NCBI GenBank assembly: GCA_029058455.1
Contig: JAIDXU010000191.1
Span: 1-8,240, forward strand
Reading direction: 5' to 3'
Source of the DNA: Paramuribaculum sp.
Lineage (GTDB): Bacteria; Bacteroidota; Bacteroidia; Bacteroidales; Muribaculaceae
Length of the DNA: 8,240 bases
Shown: positions 6,743 through 8,240 of the stretch, in pieces
How the letters are laid out: every line of letters starts with the position of its first letter
Position numbering within the stretch: the first letter of the stretch is position 1
Translations under genes and position numbers: made by a program
Notes under the pieces: generated by a model
The model's database searches: none
What the model was told of the DNA's origin: nothing
Seen by the model: only the letters and a program-made list of their open reading frames with translations

Positions 6743-7627
6743 TTACTGGAGATTGAGGGGGAAGTAGGGGGCGGAGATGTCGGCGGTGACACTGAACACT
6801 CTCATGCAGTTGAACTGCAGGTCGCCGTCGTCGTCAAGCTCAACTTCGCCCGAGAGATTGGTGACAGGGCGGTTGGGTGAAGGTACTCCGGCAATCGAGG
6901 GTATGAGGCTCGGGTTGTTGAATTGGAAGCCGTCGTAGGTGTAGGTCACATTTATATTGTCAAAAAGCATTTCGCCGAGGGTAGGCATTCCGGCTGCGAA
7001 GTCAGCGTTGTTGACATACATGCTGCAGGTATAGGTATTGGGGTTGAGCTCAAAGCTATAGGTTGTGGTGAGAGCCACGCGTTCCGAGCCGTCGGTGTTG
7101 TTGCGGGTAATGGTGCGGGCGGTAGTTGTGAAGTAGGAGGGAATGAGCATGTAGTCATAGCCGTTGCGGGTGCTGAACTTAACGGCGAGGTTGGCATGTT
7201 CGGTGCCGTTGATTTTCATGTTGGGCAGCGAAGAAATTTCAAAATCGCTGAACGACATTGACTCGTTATCGTCGGTCACATTGTTGAGATCGATTTCTCT
7301 CTCACGGTTTTCACCGTAGCTCCAGGGCAGAGACTCGAAATAATAGTTCTTGGGAGCGGAATTTTTGTCGAGTTTGAGATTTGTAATGGCAACGGTAGCG
7401 GTGCGGCTTCCTTCGAAAAACACCACTTTGACCTTTGTGCCTGTTGTGGTATAGGTCGATGTGGGGGTTGAAATTACATTAAAGGCGTCGTCGGGCGACA
7501 TCACCTGGGTGGTAGGACCAAAGTTGGGATTGTCGGGCTCGTTTTTGTCGTCGTCACAGGAGATGAGTCCGACAGCCAGAGGGGCGGCGACGCTCAGCAT
7601 GAGAGCGGCGTGTCTGATTAAGTTCAT
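6743..7627 (-). CDS. Predicted surface lipoprotein of unknown function
   Basis: I do not recognise this 294-residue protein. Its signal peptide ends in LISC, with lipidation at C24. The Asp-Asp-Asp-Lys after the cysteine resembles the acidic lipoprotein export signal that sends Bacteroidetes lipoproteins to the outer face of the outer membrane. A Pro/Asn/Asp-rich tether (about 28-45) follows. The rest is rich in Thr, Asn, aromatic residues and alternating hydrophobic stretches, as in beta-sheet proteins. By eye there may be two related halves (about 63-150 and 186-275). No enzyme motif or membrane segment was seen. Mature cysteines are C24 (lipidated), C201 and C274, so C201 and C274 could form a disulfide. 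The start ATG (reverse complement of 7625-7627) directly precedes the signal peptide. The gene lies 86 bp downstream of a TonB-dependent receptor gene on the same strand, which suggests but does not prove a ligand-binding partner role. A lipoprotein unrelated to uptake is the alternative. Confidence 0.8.
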   Translation of the reverse strand: MNLIRHAALMLSVAAPLAVGLISCDDDKNEPDNPNFGPTTQVMSPDDAFNVISTPTSTYTTTGTKVKVVFFEGSRTATVAITNLKLDKNSAPKNYYFESLPWSYGENREREIDLNNVTDDNESMSFSDFEISSLPNMKINGTEHANLAVKFSTRNGYDYMLIPSYFTTTARTITRNNTDGSERVALTTTYSFELNPNTYTCSMYVNNADFAAGMPTLGEMLFDNINVTYTYDGFQFNNPSLIPSIAGVPSPNRPVTNLSGEVELDDDGDLQFNCMRVFSVTADISAPYFPLNLQ

Positions 7628-7644
7628 AGCTATGAAAGTGATTT

Positions 7645-7676
7645 TAAATATATGTTTCTAAAGATGTGATTTTCAA
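7645..7676 (-). promoter_or_regulatory. Weak candidate promoter for the unknown lipoprotein gene
   Basis: Read on the minus strand, TTG (7676-7674) is followed after 21 bases by TATATTTA (7652-7645), which matches the Bacteroidetes TAnnTTTG -7 element except for the last base. The leader would be about 10-15 bases. If it is not used, the gene would depend on read-through from the receptor gene, since no intrinsic terminator is visible between them. The direct repeat GTGATTTT (plus strand, 7638-7645 and 7666-7673) brackets the -7 element. Confidence 0.3.
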
Positions 7677-7678
7677 TT

Positions 7679-7703
7679 AAACATTTATCGGAGCGGAATG
7701 TTT
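7679..7703. repeat. Inverted repeat between receptor and lipoprotein genes
   Basis: AAACATT (7679-7685) and AATGTTT (7697-7703) are perfect 7-bp arms around an 11-base centre. On the minus strand the hairpin lies 10 bases after the receptor stop codon, but no T-run follows, so it is a poor terminator. It could be a weak 3'-end structure or a protein-binding site; the sequence does not decide. Confidence 0.35.
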
Positions 7704-7713
7704 GAAACACTTC

Positions 7714-8240
7714 CTACATATTATAACGGTAGGTAAGAGATACCGACAGGGGTTTGCCGCGCTGAAAGAATGTGTTGCTCATCGACACAAACGAAAACAG
7801 ATCATATTTGGTGTCGGTGATGTTTTCGCCTCGCAGTTCCCAGCCTGACTTTCCGCGGATATACTGCACCGATAATCCTACAAGCATATAGAAAGGCTGC
7901 TTGTGGATATTGGCTTCATCCCAATAGATACTGCCTATGCCGTTGCAGAACGCACTTACCGACAAATGACCTCTGAGCGCCGCGATGTAGTCGGAGCGTG
8001 TGGCCGAGACAAAGAGCGTGTTGGCCGGTGCATAGGGCACTCTCTTGCCGCGATAGTCAGCCTTGCCGTTGAAGAACTTTCGGAAACTGGCGTTGGTAAA
8101 TCCGTAGCTCAGGGCGAATTTCCATTTTTGCGAGGGATAATATTTTATTCCCGCCTCGGCTCCTATACTGCGTGTGCGGCCGGCGTTGGCGGTGATTCGG
8201 CCGGTGGTGGTGCCTGAAGGGAATACCGTGAGCTGCTGAT
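7714..8240 (-). CDS. TonB-dependent outer-membrane receptor, C-terminal part (5' end outside the window)
   Basis: This is the last 174 residues of a TonB-dependent receptor, an outer-membrane beta-barrel that imports siderophores, haem, vitamins or oligosaccharides using energy passed on by TonB. The frame is open from the right edge to TAG at 7716-7714; a GTG at 8040 is an internal valine codon, not a start. The text reads as consecutive barrel strands: RSIGAEAGIKYYPSQKWKFA near the left end, then RVPYAPANTLFVSATRSDY, then LRGENITDTKYDLFSF, and the final strand PLSVSLTYRYNM. The Tyr-Ala-Pro-Ala-Asn and Asn-Ile-Thr-Asp features are typical of the siderophore or haem type rather than the larger SusC type. 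The protein ends in methionine, where most barrels end in phenylalanine or tyrosine. Plug domain, TonB box and substrate cannot be judged because they lie outside the window. The lipoprotein gene follows 86 bp downstream. Confidence 0.88.
   Translation of the reverse strand, partial: QQLTVFPSGTTTGRITANAGRTRSIGAEAGIKYYPSQKWKFALSYGFTNASFRKFFNGKADYRGKRVPYAPANTLFVSATRSDYIAALRGHLSVSAFCNGIGSIYWDEANIHKQPFYMLVGLSVQYIRGKSGWELRGENITDTKYDLFSFVSMSNTFFQRGKPLSVSLTYRYNM

Noticed and set aside
6923..7261. A 112-codon plus-strand frame opposite the unknown lipoprotein gene.
   Set aside because: The minus-strand frame has a signal peptide, lipobox and a terminator after it, while this frame has low-complexity Gly/Val/Ala composition and no start signals.
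8038..8040. A GTG that could start a short 108-residue protein on the minus strand.
   Set aside because: The frame stays open to the window edge and the upstream residues continue the receptor barrel, so the GTG is an internal valine codon.
7903..8217. A 104-codon plus-strand frame opposite the receptor gene.
   Set aside because: The minus-strand reading gives clear TonB-dependent receptor barrel text through the whole stretch, so this is a shadow.
1..8240. Mobile elements, CRISPR arrays, defence or biosynthetic systems.
   Set aside because: No transposase, integrase, regular repeat array or matching gene set was seen on either strand.

Overview
The window looks like chromosomal DNA of a Bacteroidales bacterium, most likely Muribaculaceae or a close gut relative. 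The family placement is inferred from how the proteins read, not from a database search. Supporting signs are the Bacteroidetes-type promoter upstream of gyrB (TTTG, 20-bp spacer, TAATTTTG), AT-rich leaders without Shine-Dalgarno motifs, Asp-rich surface-lipoprotein signals (Cys-Asp-Asp-Asp), and a TonB-dependent receptor next to a lipoprotein.

Layout, left to right. Bases 1-310 hold no convincing gene. They contain a structure-rich stretch at about 46-118 and the gyrB promoter and leader. Five plus-strand genes follow: gyrB (311-2263, DNA gyrase subunit B), rnr (2382-4658, RNase R), folB (4658-5035, dihydroneopterin aldolase, overlapping rnr by one base), mdh (5254-6183, malate dehydrogenase) and a thioredoxin-fold lipoprotein gene (6195-6650). 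A strong hairpin terminator at 6669-6720 separates them from two minus-strand genes. These are a lipoprotein of unknown function (6743-7627) and, upstream of it, the 3' part of a TonB-dependent outer-membrane receptor gene that runs off the right edge (7714-8240).

How the genes work together. gyrB, rnr, folB and mdh are housekeeping genes for DNA supercoiling, structured-RNA decay, folate synthesis and the TCA cycle. The thioredoxin-fold lipoprotein starts 11 bases after mdh and is probably co-transcribed with it. The receptor and the unknown lipoprotein share a strand, are 86 bp apart, and end at the shared terminator, so they may form an uptake pair.

The region is mostly ordinary core genome, and I see no defence system, mobile element, CRISPR array or RNA gene. 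Most worth a second look are a set of competing hairpins between gyrB and rnr arranged like an attenuator, the unknown surface lipoprotein beside the receptor, and the structured stretch upstream of gyrB.
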